Below, one piece after another: positions 38,770-53,115 of a DNA stretch of 64,000 bases. The notes below the pieces were generated by a model. That model was given only the letters and a program-made list of their open reading frames with translations. It was not told the DNA's origin and did no database searches. Position numbers and translations under genes: made by a program. The first letter of the stretch is position 1; every line of letters starts with the position of its first letter. The DNA lies in contig NC_092335.1 in NCBI RefSeq assembly GCF_046630445.1, forward strand, positions 312,342,501 to 312,406,500, written 5' to 3'. The stretch is from Rutidosis leptorrhynchoides. Its lineage: Eukaryota > Streptophyta > Magnoliopsida > Asterales > Asteraceae.

Positions 38770-38890
38770 AAATGGGAGTATAAATCATAGCAAATAGAAG
38801 AGAGCATTAACTGTGGATGACAATGATTATAGAAGAAGCAAGGACTTTGAAATATAAGGGAAGATATAAAACCCAACAACAACCCAGAAA

Positions 38891-39118
38891 TTACAAACCG
38901 TATATATCAATGCATATAGCAATATAAAGACACGGGAGAACTAAAAACACTATAAAACCAAGAGTATAGTAGAAGTAAATAGATTCTTCCGGAGGCAGAT
39001 GAAAAAGAAGAGCGACAGATATGAAAGTGAGGAGTATATCAAGAATCAGCACTAGATGAAGCATATTGACAAATACTTTAAAATATGAGTTGAGAAGGTG
39101 TGAGTTGTAAGAAAACAA
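38891..39118 (-). other. conserved antisense membrane-peptide ORF (E, 75 aa)
   Basis: The minus-strand ORF has two hydrophobic segments (VLILDILLTFISVALLF and a FIVFLVLPCLYIAICI segment) around LPPEESIYFYYTLG. The homologue in D (18575-18748) keeps the loop motif PEES.YFYY.LG and the PCLYIAI segment. It lies ~350 bp upstream of the 3' LTR, antisense to the element. The E form starts at an upstream ATG not conserved in D. It could be expressed from an antisense promoter in the LTR or be a chance ORF preserved by recent divergence. Confidence 0.5.
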
Positions 39119-39439
39119 ATGAGGTGGATTTATAGTGAAATATCCGACAGAGAAATCAAAATGGATTATCGCATTAATTCGAAGAGGATCATAATTTCCT
39201 TAATCGTCAAATAATCAAATCCAATATAGATTACAAAGATTTTCTTTTCAGAGATCAATCGTGATGACGTCAAAAGATACGACGAATCACTATTATCTTA
39301 TTTCATTCATTTACGATAACTTCACTCACACGCTTCGAGTAATCGAATTATTTTATCCATTCTTCTTGAACATGATAAAACTCTATAATCGTTATAATAA
39401 CATTCTCATTGTTAGTCATGACGACCTCTATCAAATTTC

Positions 39440-39469
39440 GGGGACGAAATTTCTTTAACGGGTAGGTAC
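39440..39469 (+). other. 3' end signature and PPT of element E
   Basis: GGGGACGAAATTTCTTTAAC then GGGTAGGTAC abuts TGTGACGACCC. The GGGGACGAAATTTCTTTAA core is typical of Tekay-type Ty3 elements. Confidence 0.87.
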
Positions 39470-40224
39470 TGTGACGACCCGGAAATTTCCGACCAAATTT
39501 AAACTTTAATCTTTATATTATTCCAACACGATAAGCAAAGTTTGTTAAGTTAAATCTCAAGAATTTTAAACTGTGTTCATACATTCATTATAACCTCGAC
39601 CAAATTCCGACGATTCACGAACCGTTATATATAAATAGATATGTATATGTATATATATATTATAACTTGAGAATATTAATAAAGTATTAAACGTATAATA
39701 CTTTACACGAACGTATTTGTTTCAATATGATTTTCGACGAAATTAAAAAAATATATATTAAATGATTGAATTATCAGAAACATTGAATTATGATTATAAG
39801 TCTATGTTGAGAGGTCCACTATAATTTGAGAAAATCTATTCCACTTAACGATATTCAGAATAATTTGTAAAGCTATTTATAAATAAAAACAAAAAATGTC
39901 ATTTACGAAAGTTAGACAAAAGTTAGTGGAGAATTGGTTTCCATAATATTCTATTAATCTATTTTCAAACGTACAAAGACGTTTTCAGTTTAAAAAGAAC
40001 TTTATTATTAAAACGTATATAACTTTTATAAATATCTAGAATCACTTTTGACAACTCATTACTTAACCAGTATAATAAATATAACGATATTTATATTTTA
40101 TTTCATTAAATATATATAACGATTTAAATTAATATTATATATATTTATACGCGTATTATACATACATAGTTTTTATACTTTTACTATACTTTAACTTTAC
40201 CTTTACTTTACTTTTACTTTACTT

Positions 40225-40363
40225 TAACTTTAATAATTCACTTTAATAATTCATACTTTAATAATTCACTTTAATAATTCATACTTTAATAATTCACTTT
40301 AATAATTCATACTTTAATAATTCACTTTAATAATTCATACTTTAATAATTCACTTTAATAATT
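40225..40363 (+). repeat. 28-bp tandem repeat, ~5 units
   Basis: The same unit as at 32213, two copies shorter. Confidence 0.92.
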
Positions 40364-40447
40364 AAAAAATCAATTATAAATAGAATTCAATAGGTTTCAT
40401 TATTTGATAGAAACTTGAAAATATATTTCTCTAAACTCTCTCAATCG

Positions 40448-40448
<1 letters not shown>

Positions 40449-40502
<54 letters not shown>
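40449..40502. repeat. (TA)n microsatellite
   Basis: About 54 bp of TA in the 3' LTR of E. Confidence 0.95.
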
Positions 40503-40506
<4 letters not shown>

Positions 40507-41619
40507 CTCAGTATTATTTCAAGATATTATTAGTATACATAAAATATTACGACGGAGTACTGTCCGAGTGATTTCAAAATAGTTTTTTTGAATGAGTCGA
40601 AGCTAAGGAAATTATGGGTTATAGCTATGGAGGTGATGGGTATGGTTCATGGGTATGCTCGTGAGGTCAATCTAGTGTTTATCATCTCCGTTGCGTCTAC
40701 GTACTTTCCTGCAATATTGAATCTCAATATTGATATGTTCGTGAATCCGAGGCCAACCTTGCACTTGTTAAATGACGTTATATGTATTTTTACTATGAAA
40801 TACAGTATTGTGAGTTTCATTTGCTCCCTTTTTAATTTCTTTTGCAATATATATTTTTGGGCTGAGAATACATACGCTGCTTTTATAAATGCTTTACGAA
40901 ATAGAGACAAGTGATTAAAAATGATATTCTGCGGATTGATGTGCTAGGTAATTTAGTTACATGTTATAAGAGCATGTAAGCGCGAATCATAAAGATAGAT
41001 CTATCGGGCTTAACATCCCCATCCTGTAGGTTGCACTAGACATAAGAACTAGTGGGCGGATGTTTAGTACTTCGAGGATTATTTATACACTTGCGAGTGT
41101 ACATATCCATCTTTGCGAAGATGACTTATTATATTATTGTTAAGGTTGGTTACTGAGGCCTCAACATAAGCAGAACGGTTTAATACATTTGCGAGTGTAC
41201 ATATATTTATAAACGGAAATCTTGTGGTCTATTAATATATTGAAATTATTGTTATGATAAACCTATGAACTCACCAACCTTTTGGTTGACACTTTAAAGC
41301 ATGTTTATTCTCAGGTATTAAAAAAGTCTTCCACTGTGCATTAGCTCATTTTAAGGATATTACTTGGAGTCATTCATGGCATATTTTGAAAGACGTTGCA
41401 TTCGAGTCATTGAGTTCATCAAGATTATTATTAAGCCAATTATAGTTGGATGTATTATGAAATGGTGTGCATGCCGTCAACTTTCGTTGTAAAGAAAGTT
41501 TGTCTTTTAAAAACGAATGCAATGTTTGTAAAATGTATCATATAGAGGTCAAATACCTCGCGATGTAATCAACTATTGTGAATCGTTTATAATGTATATG
41601 AACGGGTCCTTTCATCTAT

Positions 41620-42196
41620 GGGCACTAACAAGCCCAGTCAGAGAATTTGAACTGCTTTAGTACTTCGATTTATCATGTCCGATGTGAGTCCCGGAATGAT
41701 GGGGATATTCTATATGCATCCTGTTAAGGTCGGCTACCAGGTGTTCAATCCATATGAATGAAATTTAATTCGCGGGTTACGCGTGTCAATATATGAAATC
41801 TTGTGGTCTATTAAAATGATGGAAATGAATGATTATGATAAACTAATGAACTCACTAACCTTTTGGTTGACACTTTAAAGCATGTTTATTCTCAGGTATG
41901 AAAGAAATCTTCTGTTGTGCATTTTCTCATTTCTAGAAATATTACTTGGAGTCATTCATGACATATTTCAAAAGACGTTGCATTCGAGTAATTGAGTTCA
42001 TCAAGATTATTATTAAGTCATTTATAGTTGGATATATTATGAAACGGTATGCATGTCGTCAACTTTCGATGTAATGAAAGTTTGTCTTTTAAAAACGAAT
42101 GCAATGTTTGTAAAATGTATCATATAGAGGTCAAGTACCTCGCGATGTAACCAAATGTAATGTATTCGTCCAGATGGATTAGGACGGGGCATTAGA
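41620..42196 (+). repeat. 5' LTR of element C, part 2
   Basis: After the second TCTAT the LTR of C resumes (GGGCACTAACAAGCC). It runs through CTTGTGGTCTATTA, TTTATTCTCAGGTATGAAAG and CATATAGAGGTCAAGTACCT to GGACGGGGCATTAGA. The last two bases have drifted from CA to GA. With 28935-31451 the LTR totals about 3.09 kb. Confidence 0.88.
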
Positions 42197-42197
42197 G

Positions 42198-42210
42198 TTG
42201 GTATCAGAGC
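42198..42210 (+). other. primer-binding site of element C
   Basis: TTGGTATCAGAGC, a perfect initiator-Met tRNA complement. Confidence 0.92.
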
Positions 42211-42625
42211 AGTGTTCTTAGCGAACCAGGTCTTGCATTAGTGTGTCTAACTAATAGTTGTTTAGATGCATTAGTGAGTCTGGACTAAGACCGTGTCTGC
42301 ATGTCAAAAGTTTTACTTATCATTTCTAGTCGGAAATCATCTGCTTATCATCCTTAGGAATTTATCTGCTTATCATTCTTAGTCTAGACACATCTTACTG
42401 CATTGATCGCATGAATAGTGTATAGACAAATTCATATCTTAGCGTATCTGCTAATCCATATTTTAGTGTATCTGTTACTGTAGACTTTATCTGACACGTT
42501 CTCGTAATTCCCTCCGTAATCTACGGGATCTTTTGTACTATGTATAGGTATTCTATGTAATTAGAATATCATCCGATATCCAAAAATCATTTTATATTGA
42601 AAAACCCTTTACTCAATCGTACGAA

Positions 42626-43143
42626 ATGGAACTCGCCTCTAGTTCAAGTCCCTCGGATTTCGACAGCTATTCCGACATGGATGTTCACCTAAACTCCGGA
42701 AGCAGCGTCACCAGAATGAATCAACCAATCAGCCATCCCCAATTCATCTGATGGGTTCGTAGTTACTTAATCAATGAAGATGCGAAGAAGGCGATCCCCT
42801 CCACCAACCGAATTCACCTCTTGGTGAAGAACCTGAAGCACTTACCGGCGAACCTGTCCGAAACACCATATTCACCCCCATTGCCAGGATATCCCACAAT
42901 GATTATATTCTACCCACAATTCTAAATCTTATTCATCCACTTGTTACGACCGACAATCATTCCGGAGTAATCGAAGAAGTCAACGAATTTCGCGCTCAAG
43001 TAGTAGCTTTGGAGAATAGGGTGAAAAATTTACCAGTTTCAGCAACATCACCGGCACCAACAGTACCACCAACATCGGTATCGACAGCACCAGTACCATT
43101 AACAATCCATGCCTCAACATCTCATTCTGTACCTCGAGTATAA
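42626..43143 (+). pseudogene. ORF1 of element C (frameshifted)
   Basis: The ATG at 42626 opens MELASSSSPSDFDSYSDMDV and the frame stops at TGA 42749. The conserved part is in a shifted frame: PLGEEPEALTGEPVRNTIF, then TTDNHSGVIEEVNEFRAQVV and an Ala/Pro/Thr/Val tail ending at TAA 43141. It is closer to E's ORF1 than to D's. At least one indel and one stop disable it. Confidence 0.6.
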
Positions 43144-43382
43144 TCATCGTTCTACGTATCGTTCTACATCAATTATGTTCGTTCTTCATGATGATTATGT
43201 AATCTCTAATATTTTAGAGATTATATATTCTTGTTCTAACGATAAATCAAATGAGTTGAATATCATATTGACTCATTAAATCCATGATTACATCTGAAGA
43301 AAATATATATGTATATATGTTTTCATAAAGATTGTAATTAAAAATTCTTTTGTACAAACTGTTAATGGTGAAAATATTTTAA

Positions 43383-43399
43383 CGGGTAGGTAATACCTG
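43383..43399 (+). promoter_or_regulatory. palindromic internal copy of the PPT motif (element C)
   Basis: CGGGTAGGTAATACCTG differs from the D and E palindromes by one base, which breaks one pair of the stem. Confidence 0.65.
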
Positions 43400-43844
43400 A
43401 GGAATATTTAGATTTCACATTAATAAGTTACACTGTACATTCTTCGAATCTGATTCAATAGTCATTTACTATCCTACTTACATCCACAGAAGTACAAATC
43501 CGTTCATCACAGAATAACCATTTTCATTCAATTTCATATTTGGATTTTGACCTATCAGAATCCAACAAGTGGCATAATGAAGAAAAAATTGGACAAAATA
43601 AAATTTGTTAGAAACAAACAAATTAACAATGAGAAAAATTTTGTTAAGAATCCACGCTAACTGTTCCTAGCTAACTGTTCCAAGCTAACTGATTACATTT
43701 AATTATCGCAATTTATTATCGCAATTTTAATTCTCGCAAATTTATTTATTGTCATTTAATTTCTGTTATTTACTTTACGCACTTTATTTATCGTCATTTA
43801 ATTTCTGTTATTTATTTTACACACTTTAAATACCGGGACACGTA

Positions 43845-44140
43845 TACAAGGTTCTGACATATCATATCGACGCATCTATATATATTATTTGGAATAACCA
43901 TAGACACTCTATATGCAGTAATGATCGAGTTAGCTATACAGGGTTGAGGTTGATTCTATAATAATATATATACTTTGAGTTGTGATCGAGTCTGAGACAT
44001 GTACACGGGTCACGATACGTATTAATTAATTCGAATATTATATATTAAACTATATATGAATTATTGGACTGTTAACTGTGGACTATCGACTGTGGACTAA
44101 TAACATTGGATAATTAAAATGAATTAAAATATTGATTATA
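43845..44140 (+). repeat. module shared between C's interior, D's interior and B's LTR
   Basis: GACATATCATATCGACGCAT through CAGGGTTGAGGTTGATTC, as at 16549 and 6098. Confidence 0.8.
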
Positions 44141-44311
44141 ACATATAAAACTAAACATTTCTTCAAGTTTGCCAGTTGATTTCATCTTAAACCTCATTTG
44201 TATCTTGACAATTACAATCTGCGTTCAAATTTTTCATAATTCTTGAAAACGCCTCAATCGAAAGGGTGAACCAACCGCACTTCATCTACGGAAGGAAAGA
44301 TTTATGCATAT

Positions 44312-45530
<1,219 letters not shown>

Positions 45531-48287
45531 TGTGACGACCCGGAAATTTCCGACCAAATTTAAACTTTATCTTTATAAGATTCTGACACGATAAGCAAAG
45601 TCTATCAAATCGAGTCACAAAATGTTTGAGCTATTTTTTTCATGAATTGCATTTGACCTTGGCTATGCCCGATGATTCACGAACAATTGTGTTGTAAATA
45701 AATATGTATACATATAAATATATATAAATATGAATATAAGTATATATAATAAATTGAAATAATAAATACAATTTATTATTGTTACCATTCTTATTATTAT
45801 TAAATATCATTATCGTTAGTATCATTTTTAGTATTATTTTGGTATTATTATTATTATTATAAATATTATTATTTCTATCTTTATTAACAAAAATTATTTA
45901 TTCTTGATATATTTATATTATTATTTGTATTATTATTTATTATTATTATTTACATATATTAATTATTAATATTAATTTGATAAATTTAGGAAGGAAGTAA
46001 ATCTGTTACATGTATTTATCATCCTGTATACAATTTTGTTTTTGTCTAAAGATCGTACATTAAAGTATCAATTGTACAAATCAAGAACAGTTTGACATCA
46101 ACCTTCTTATTTGTTTTTCTTCTTCTTTCTATCCTTGTGAAATTTCCTGCCTCTAATCTTATCACAAATCAATATCAAATTACTAATACAACAAAAAGGA
46201 GTACGATTCAGTTTCCAATCGCTATCTGTTTTTCAATTCTTTTTCTTTTACTTCTGTCTTCTCCTTCCTGAATGATTCTTCCTGTCTACAACTTGTTACC
46301 CGTCCAGATGAACTTCTCAATACAAACAACCTGATCAAATCAAGTTGATAGTAGAAATCGTACGATTCTGTTAGCCATCGTGATCAAACTTTATTCAAGT
46401 TTGTTTCTGTCTCCAATTTATTAGATATCAAGAATCAATCGTACAAATTTGTTAACAATCACAATCTGCTTTTAATTATTTTAAATTTCTTCCTGATCGA
46501 ATACTTCTGTCAACATCCTTCATTTACTACGAATCAATCAACCATCTACAGGATGAAATCCACTTTCTGTTAGCTATCCATATCTATCACTATTTATTTT
46601 TGTTTTTATCCCTAGATATATACATGCAAAATAAACGAATAGAACACAATTCATCAACACCTTCTCCACCAATTCACTCACACTCTCTATCTTTTTCCTT
46701 ATAAAAAAATATATATACATACACATATATACTAGATATATACATACCTTCTTGTTTTCTTCTCCATGAACCGACACCATCTCACGACTATAATCTTCAT
46801 CATGAGCCAATCATAACCACCTTAGCTACCCTTTTACTCGACTGAACCACAGAAATAAAACACCATCAACCATCATTGCTATCTCTCTCACTTTAATCTG
46901 TTTCTGTTTTTATTAACGAGACCAAAAGCAAACCCAAACTATCTTCAAAACACCATAGAACAACCTTACACTCAACACCAACGATAACCTTCTAATACTC
47001 ACCATAAAAACCGCCACCTTCGCCACCTTGAAAACCATCAACAAACGTGAGTCACCTCTCTCTTTCTCTATATCACTCTCTCTAATTGAACCATCATATC
47101 TCATGTATTACTGCTACTGCTACAATTGTTTCTACGTGAACTTGTGTTGGTTACTGCTCGACAAATACAGCCACCACTTCGTGTTTTTATTAAACCCTTG
47201 AACCTACAGCCTACATATTTATAATATCAATTTAAACTGCAAATGGGTTCCTTCTTTTCTTTTCAGCCGACACTTGCAAATCATACAACCCCACTTCACC
47301 CACTAATTCTTGTCCTCTTTAATCAAAAGAAGTACTCGTATAATATGGTAACTACTTTAGCATTACTAATTGGAGGTGGGTCATCTAGCTTTTATTATAA
47401 AGATAATGGAAAATGGAAAATGACGCAAGATGATGAGGAAATTTTACTAAAGGTAACGGATATATTCAAAGCTTTGTCAAGTGGAATTATTAGATATTAA
47501 TATACATCGCAAATATCCTAATCTATTTAAGATAATGGACGAGGTCACCAGAATCCAAATACTTCGTAACTGAGTACTTCTGTTAGGCTTTATACACGAG
47601 CTCATTAATATCTAAAAGAGAAATAAACTTGTTGTATTAATTCGTGAATGGGGTGTTTACATAAAATAGTGAACGATAAGTTATAATAAAGAAGTTAATG
47701 ATGATGAACATCATGATTAAGTTGATATACGAACCCCACCACCATACTCATCATGCAAATTAGATTGAAACAAGTTAGTGGGATTTTTAAGTTTATTGTA
47801 GGGTCTTTATGTGAGAGTTTTGTAGAAAGTTGAATGACAAGCTGGTACAATAAAAAGACGTTCGATTATATTTTATTTATTTAGGGATGATTAAATTAAG
47901 TGAGATGATGATTGAAAATAATGAAAAGTTGGTAAATGCTGTCACGGTTATGCTTCAATCGGCTGTATATTTTTGATTCCACCGACAACTAGATGTTGGG
48001 TCACAATAATTCTGTATTCATAATCAAGCCGTGTAATTGGGTCATTAGTGGGCTTCCAAAAGTTATTAGGCTATCGATTTAAAGAGTTATACTTGGGCCG
48101 TTATGTTTAAATCAGTGGGCCAAATCCTTTTTGTGTGGTTGGGCCAAGAATCACTCTATGTTTTCAGTTAAGCCACGTACTTATATTTTTTGTTGGGCCG
48201 AGTACTAGTTGGGCTGGGAAGGTATAGATCGATGATGATGATTATTGATTTGAAAACGATAATGATAGAAGTAAAATGATGATAAAA

Positions 48288-48443
48288 AAAATTGACGAGA
48301 GAATTGATGATGGTAATTATGATAATGATAAGAATTGGATGAAGATTAAGTTAAATGAAAATGATAAAATTGACGAGAGAATTGATGATGGTAATTATGA
48401 TAATGATAAGAATTGGATGAAGATTAAGTTAAATGAAAATGAT
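48288..48443 (+). repeat. 78-bp tandem duplication in LTR F
   Basis: The two 78-bp units (48288-48365, 48366-48443) appear almost identical and keep a reading frame (KIDERIDDGNYDNDKNW). Near identity points to a recent duplication; coding function is not supported. Confidence 0.85.
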
Positions 48444-48575
48444 GACGATGGTGTTTGTGGTGTTGAGAAGACAACAAGGAGATACGGGTTAGATAGATAC
48501 AGATTACGAGTTATAACAGAAAGTATCGGGTAGAGAAACGGTTTGGGTATGTTATAGGGTTAGTGGGAGGTCGCG

Positions 48576-48619
48576 GGTTCGAGCCCGGGCTGCGACATTA
48601 TTTTGGAAGCATTTTTTTT
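48576..48619 (+). other. tRNA-like B box and T run in LTR F
   Basis: A perfect B box GGTTCGAGCC at 48576-48585 follows GAGGTCGC, with a T run at 48612-48619 and then GGTAGT and an ATT run, as in LTRs C and D. The A box (about 48540) is weak. Confidence 0.5.
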
Positions 48620-48652
48620 AAAGGTAGTATACTTATTATACCTATTAGTATA

Positions 48653-48654
<2 letters not shown>

Positions 48655-48715
<61 letters not shown>
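48655..48715. repeat. (ATT)n microsatellite
   Basis: About 60 bp of ATT directly after the tRNA-like cassette of LTR F. Confidence 0.95.
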
Positions 48716-48718
<3 letters not shown>

Positions 48719-50385
48719 ATAAGTATTATTATTACTAATATCAATATTATTATTATTATCATTATTATTTTACTACTAATATCATCATTATTATTATTAT
48801 TATTATTATTACTAACTATAACTTTAGCTTTAAATGTATCTTGTATATAGAATATAACTATATTTTTAGGATCTCAAACTAAAAAGATAGATATTATAAG
48901 TTAGATACAACATTAGATATTTAGAAGTATATATAATAAGTATACTACTTTTACTAATAAAATATTTTTTGTTCATTTACGTTTTAATATAACTCGAATT
49001 TATTAAAAAATATTATCATATTAAAATTTTGAGTATTTAAAAATATTGATACTAAGTATTTATTCTAAATATATTAATAAAGTATATACTATATTATTAT
49101 CATAACCTAATGAAATATATAAAATAGAAATACTTAAGTAACTATAAATATTACATTTAATATCACAAGTATATTACTTTGAATATTATTATATGTGTTA
49201 ATATGCATACTTGATATAAGTTCGTGAATCTGAGGTCGACCCTGCATTATTCAGTATCGTCGTATAAATATTTTTACTACAAAATATCGTATGGTGAGTT
49301 CATTTGATTCCCTTTTACTCTTTGCATTTTTGGGACTGAGAATACATGCGCTGTTTTTACAACTGCTTTAATAAATGCTTTTGAAATATATTTTGAACTG
49401 AGAATACATGAAATGCTTTTATAAATATTTGACGTGATATGACACAAGCAAAACATTCCTCGAATGAATTATTATGCAGACAGAAGTTCTGTTGATTATG
49501 ATTGAATTAGTTGGACGTGATAATTGCCACTAATTGATGTGAATATTTCCCCTTGATTATTATAGCTTGGTAACATAAGAATTAGAATCGGGTATGGCCC
49601 TAATTCACGCGAATCCTAAAGGTAGCTACCGGGTTTAACACCCCCACCCAGAATGTTCACTAGACGGAAGAGCTAGTGAGCGTGGTGTTTAGTACTTCGA
49701 AGTTTATATATTATACAGACGAGATGTTCTGTTTTGGGGATATTATTGATGCGCATTATATGTTAAGGTCGGTTACCAAGCCAAGCAATGAAAGTAAAGT
49801 GAATGTTATGTATCGAGAGAATGATTTTTATACACAGGTTATGTGTATTATATTTTGTGCACGAGATATGTCTACGGTTATTAAAATCGCGAGGCAACCT
49901 ACGGGGGAGAAAAGGATACGAACCTACTATGTCAAGCATTATGAAAAATGGTTTTGTACACGAGATAGGTGTACTTTGTTTAAATCTTGTGGTCTATCAA
50001 AATTATGAATATTATTGTTTATGATGAACCTATGAACTCACCAATCTTTTGGTTGACACTTGAAAGCATGTTTATTCTCAGGTATGAAAGAAATCTTACG
50101 CTGTGCATTTGCTCATTTTAGAGATATTACTTGGAGTCATTCATGACATATTTCAAAAGACGTTGCATTCGAGTCGTTCAATTCATCAAGAATATTATTA
50201 AGTCATTTATAGTTTGGATATTATGAAATGGTATGCATGCCGTCAACTTTCGATGTGATGAAAGTTTGTCTTTTAAAAACGAATGTAATGTTTGTAAAAT
50301 GTATCATTTAGAGGTCAAATACCTCACAATGAAATCAATTATTATGTAACGTTTATAATCGATATGAACGGGGCATTTCATTGCA

Positions 50386-51264
50386 CTTGTTCAATGCCGT
50401 CATATGCATAATTGCTACGAAATACAGTATTGTGAGTTTCATTTGCTCCCTTTTTAAATGCTTTTGCAATATATATTTTTGGGACTGAGAATACATACGA
50501 TGCTTTTATAAATGTTTTACGAAATAGACACAAGTAATCGAAACTACATTATATGGTTGAATGGATCGAAGCCGAATATGCCCCTTTTTAGCTTGGTAGC
50601 CTAAGAATTAGGGAACAGTACCCCTAATTGACGCGAATCCTAAAGATAGATCTATGGGCCTAACAAACCCCATCCGAGGTACGGATGCTTTAGTACTTCT
50701 ATTTATTATTATACAGATGAGAGGATTCTGTTTTGGAAATATTCCATATGCATCTTGTCAATGTCGGTTACCAGGTGTTCACCATATGAATAATTTTACC
50801 TTAATGCATACGAGAGGATTCTGGTTGAGGATTATGTTTATAAAATGAAAATCTTGTGGTCTATTAAAAATTATGGAAATGATCGAGTATGATAAACTAA
50901 TGAACTCAACAACCTTTTGGTTGACACTTTAAAGCATGTTTATTCTCAGGATTGAAAGAAATCTTCCGCTGTACATTTGCTCAATTTAAAGATATTACTT
51001 GGAGTCATTCATGGCATATTTCAAAAGACGTTGCATTCAAGTTTTTGAGTTCAGTAAAGATTATGATTAAGTAAATGACAGATTAGATCATTTATAGTTG
51101 GATATTATGAAATGGTATGCATGCCTGTCAACTTTCAATGTAATGGAAGTTTGTCTTTTAAAACGAATGCAATGTTTGTAAAATATATCATATAGAGGTT
51201 AAATACCTCGCAATATAATCATATGTTATTGTATTCGTTCTTATGTATTAGGACGGGTCTTTAC
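50386..51264 (+). repeat. LTR remnant G, right part
   Basis: It continues the LTR cut at 45530 (CTTGTTCAATGCCGTCATAT) through CTAATTGACGCGAATCCTAA, CTTGTGGTCTATTAAA and CATATAGAGG to GACGGGTCTTTACA. No PBS follows, so it is a 3' LTR, a solo LTR or a recombination product. Confidence 0.75.
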
Positions 51265-51539
51265 ATATAGGGACTAATAAACTTCCTACCATGAAAACTT
51301 AATACACTTCCTACATGTTTTGACAAACGCATGTCACACCGAATCCAATCTGAACATTATGAAGTGCATCAATAAATAATGTAATGGAAAGCAATGTCTT
51401 AACACTAGCTATGATTAGGGAAGAAAAACATATCCCTAAAATATTACCATGGATTCCCCACTAAATGGAATACCAACCATATACACCAGTGATCACAAAT
51501 ACTAAAAACCTACGAGAAGGGAAGGGTAAATAAACCCAT

Positions 51540-52870
51540 CCTGATAGGTAAAAATACTATGGTAAAAATTTTGGAATTCCCTCTCATGAAGGGTATCCAA
51601 ATAAAAAAGTTCATGAAGAGACGTTTTCGTGATCACTAAAAAAAGGGTACATACCCTTGTACCAATTAAAAGATTCTCATACGAAGTGAATGTAAACAAA
51701 AGATCACGAAGAAACACCTTCGTGATCACTCAAACAAGGGATACAAAAGTACCTTGTATAAATTAAAGGATTCCCATGCAAAGGGAATTCAAATAAAAGA
51801 TCACGAAGAAGCATCTGCGTGATCACTAAAACAAGGGATACAAAAGTACTCTTGTACCAATTGAAGGACTCCCATGCGAAGGGAATCGAACTAGAATATC
51901 ATGAAGAAGCACCTTTGTGATTACTAAAACAAGAGATACAAAAGTACCCTTATTCCAATTAAAAGATTCCCATGCAAAGGGAATCCAAACAAAAGATCAC
52001 GAAGAAACACCTTCGTGATCACTCAAACAAGGGATATAAAAGTACCCTTGTACAAATTAAAGGATTCTCATGCAAAGGGAATCCAAATAAAAGATCACTA
52101 AGAAACATCTTCGTGATCACTAAAATAAGGGATACAAAAGTACCCTTGTACCAATTAAAGGACTCCCATGCGAAGGGTATCCAAACAGAATAGCATCTTC
52201 GTGATTACTAAAACAAGGGATACAAAAGTACCCTTGTACCAATTAAAAGATTCCCATACGAAGGGAATCCAAACAAAAGATAGCAAAGAAACACATTCAT
52301 GATCATTAAATTAAGGGATACAAAAGTACCCTTGAACAGAGTAAAGGATTCCCATGCGAAGGGGATCCAAACAAAAGATCACAAAGAAATATCTTCATAA
52401 TCACTAAAACAAGGGATACAAAAGTACCTTGAATTAATTAAAGGATTCCCATGTAAAGGGAATCCAAACAAAAGATCGCGAAAAAACACCTTCGTGATCA
52501 CTATAACAAGGGATAAGAAAGTACCCTTGTACAAATTAAAGGATCCCCATGCAAAGGGAATCCAGACAAAAGACTACAAAAGAAATATTTTCGTGATCAC
52601 CAAAACAAGGAATACAAAAGTACCCTTGCAAAAATTGAAGGATTCCCCTGCGAAGAGAATCCAAACAGAATACACGAAGAAGCCTCTTCGTGATTACTAA
52701 AACAAGGGACACAAAAGTACTCTTGTACAAATTAAAATATTACCATGCGAAAGGAGTCCAAAAAAAAGGTCACGAAGAAATGTCTTCGTGAACAAGGAAT
52801 ATAAAAATACCCCCGCACTAGTTAAAGATCCCCATCAGAAGGGAATCCAAGCAAAAAGATCCTGAAAAAA
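51540..52870. repeat. ~97-bp tandem repeat, ~13 units, each with hairpins
   Basis: The AAACAAGGGATACAAAAGTA landmark (or close variants) recurs at 51733, 51829, 51926, 52024, 52123, 52210, 52308, 52406, 52503, 52602, 52699 and later, giving periods of 96-99 and one 87. Each unit contains GATCACGAAG-N6-CTTCGTGATC (10-bp stem; perfect at 51702-51727 and 51995-52020) and GATTCCC-N7-GGGAATC (51965-51985). Units are diverged by 5-20%. Small ORFs here follow the repeat and are not genes. Confidence 0.92.
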
Positions 52871-53115
52871 TACACTTGAGAGATGCGAAAGTATCCTTCA
52901 ACAATCTAAATAAAGGATTCCCATTTGAAAGAAATCATATACGAAAGCATAGAAGGTGCCTGGCAGCCAAAAGATCATATTACAAATATTTTCAGAAGGG
53001 CAACAAAGCCCATAATACATACAAACCTAACGCAAAAGAGAACATTGTTTTAAGGCACTAAGGCCATTACACAACCACATAAATCTCAACAACCATCAAG
53101 AAAAGGGGAGATAGG

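Larger units (their letters stand above)
39470..41614 (+). repeat. 3' LTR of element E (2,145 bp)
   Basis: It starts TGTGACGACCCGG and is nearly identical to 31452-33716 apart from two fewer 28-bp units (40225-40363) and a shorter TA run (40449-40502). The ORF at 40588-40914 lies wholly inside the LTR and is duplicated at 32690-33016; I do not treat it as a gene. Confidence 0.94.
45674..49230. other. inverted 11-nt pair in LTR F
   Basis: GATTCACGAAC at 45674-45684 and GTTCGTGAATC at 49220-49230 are exact reverse complements enclosing ~3.5 kb, the longest centre in the window. Confidence 0.82.
45531..50380 (+). mobile_element. element F: apparent solo LTR of 4,850 bp
   Basis: It starts TGTGACGACCCGGAAATTTC, ends GAACGGGGCATTTCA, and is flanked by TTGCA at 45526-45530 and 50381-50385. 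I find no PBS, PPT or second LTR start inside, so it reads as one LTR. Its centre includes a T/C-rich stretch (46080-47200), unrecognised ORFs (47243-47500, 48276-48533), an exact-looking 78-bp duplication, a tRNA-like cassette and an ATT run. At 4.85 kb it would be among the longer LTRs known for plants. Confidence 0.85.

Noticed and set aside
47243..47500. 85-aa ORF in LTR F
   Set aside because: No recognisable domain, and it sits inside a solo LTR centre. It could be a captured fragment, but nothing supports that.
50620..50650. CCCCTAATTGACGCG as the missing continuation of B's 3' LTR after element C
   Set aside because: The sequence is continuous with remnant G on its left, with no LTR end before it, and it matches G-type rather than B-type sequence downstream.
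51540..52870. Resemblance to a CRISPR array (repeats with hairpins)
   Set aside because: Units are contiguous ~97-bp tandem repeats without unique spacers, and the context is a plant retroelement.
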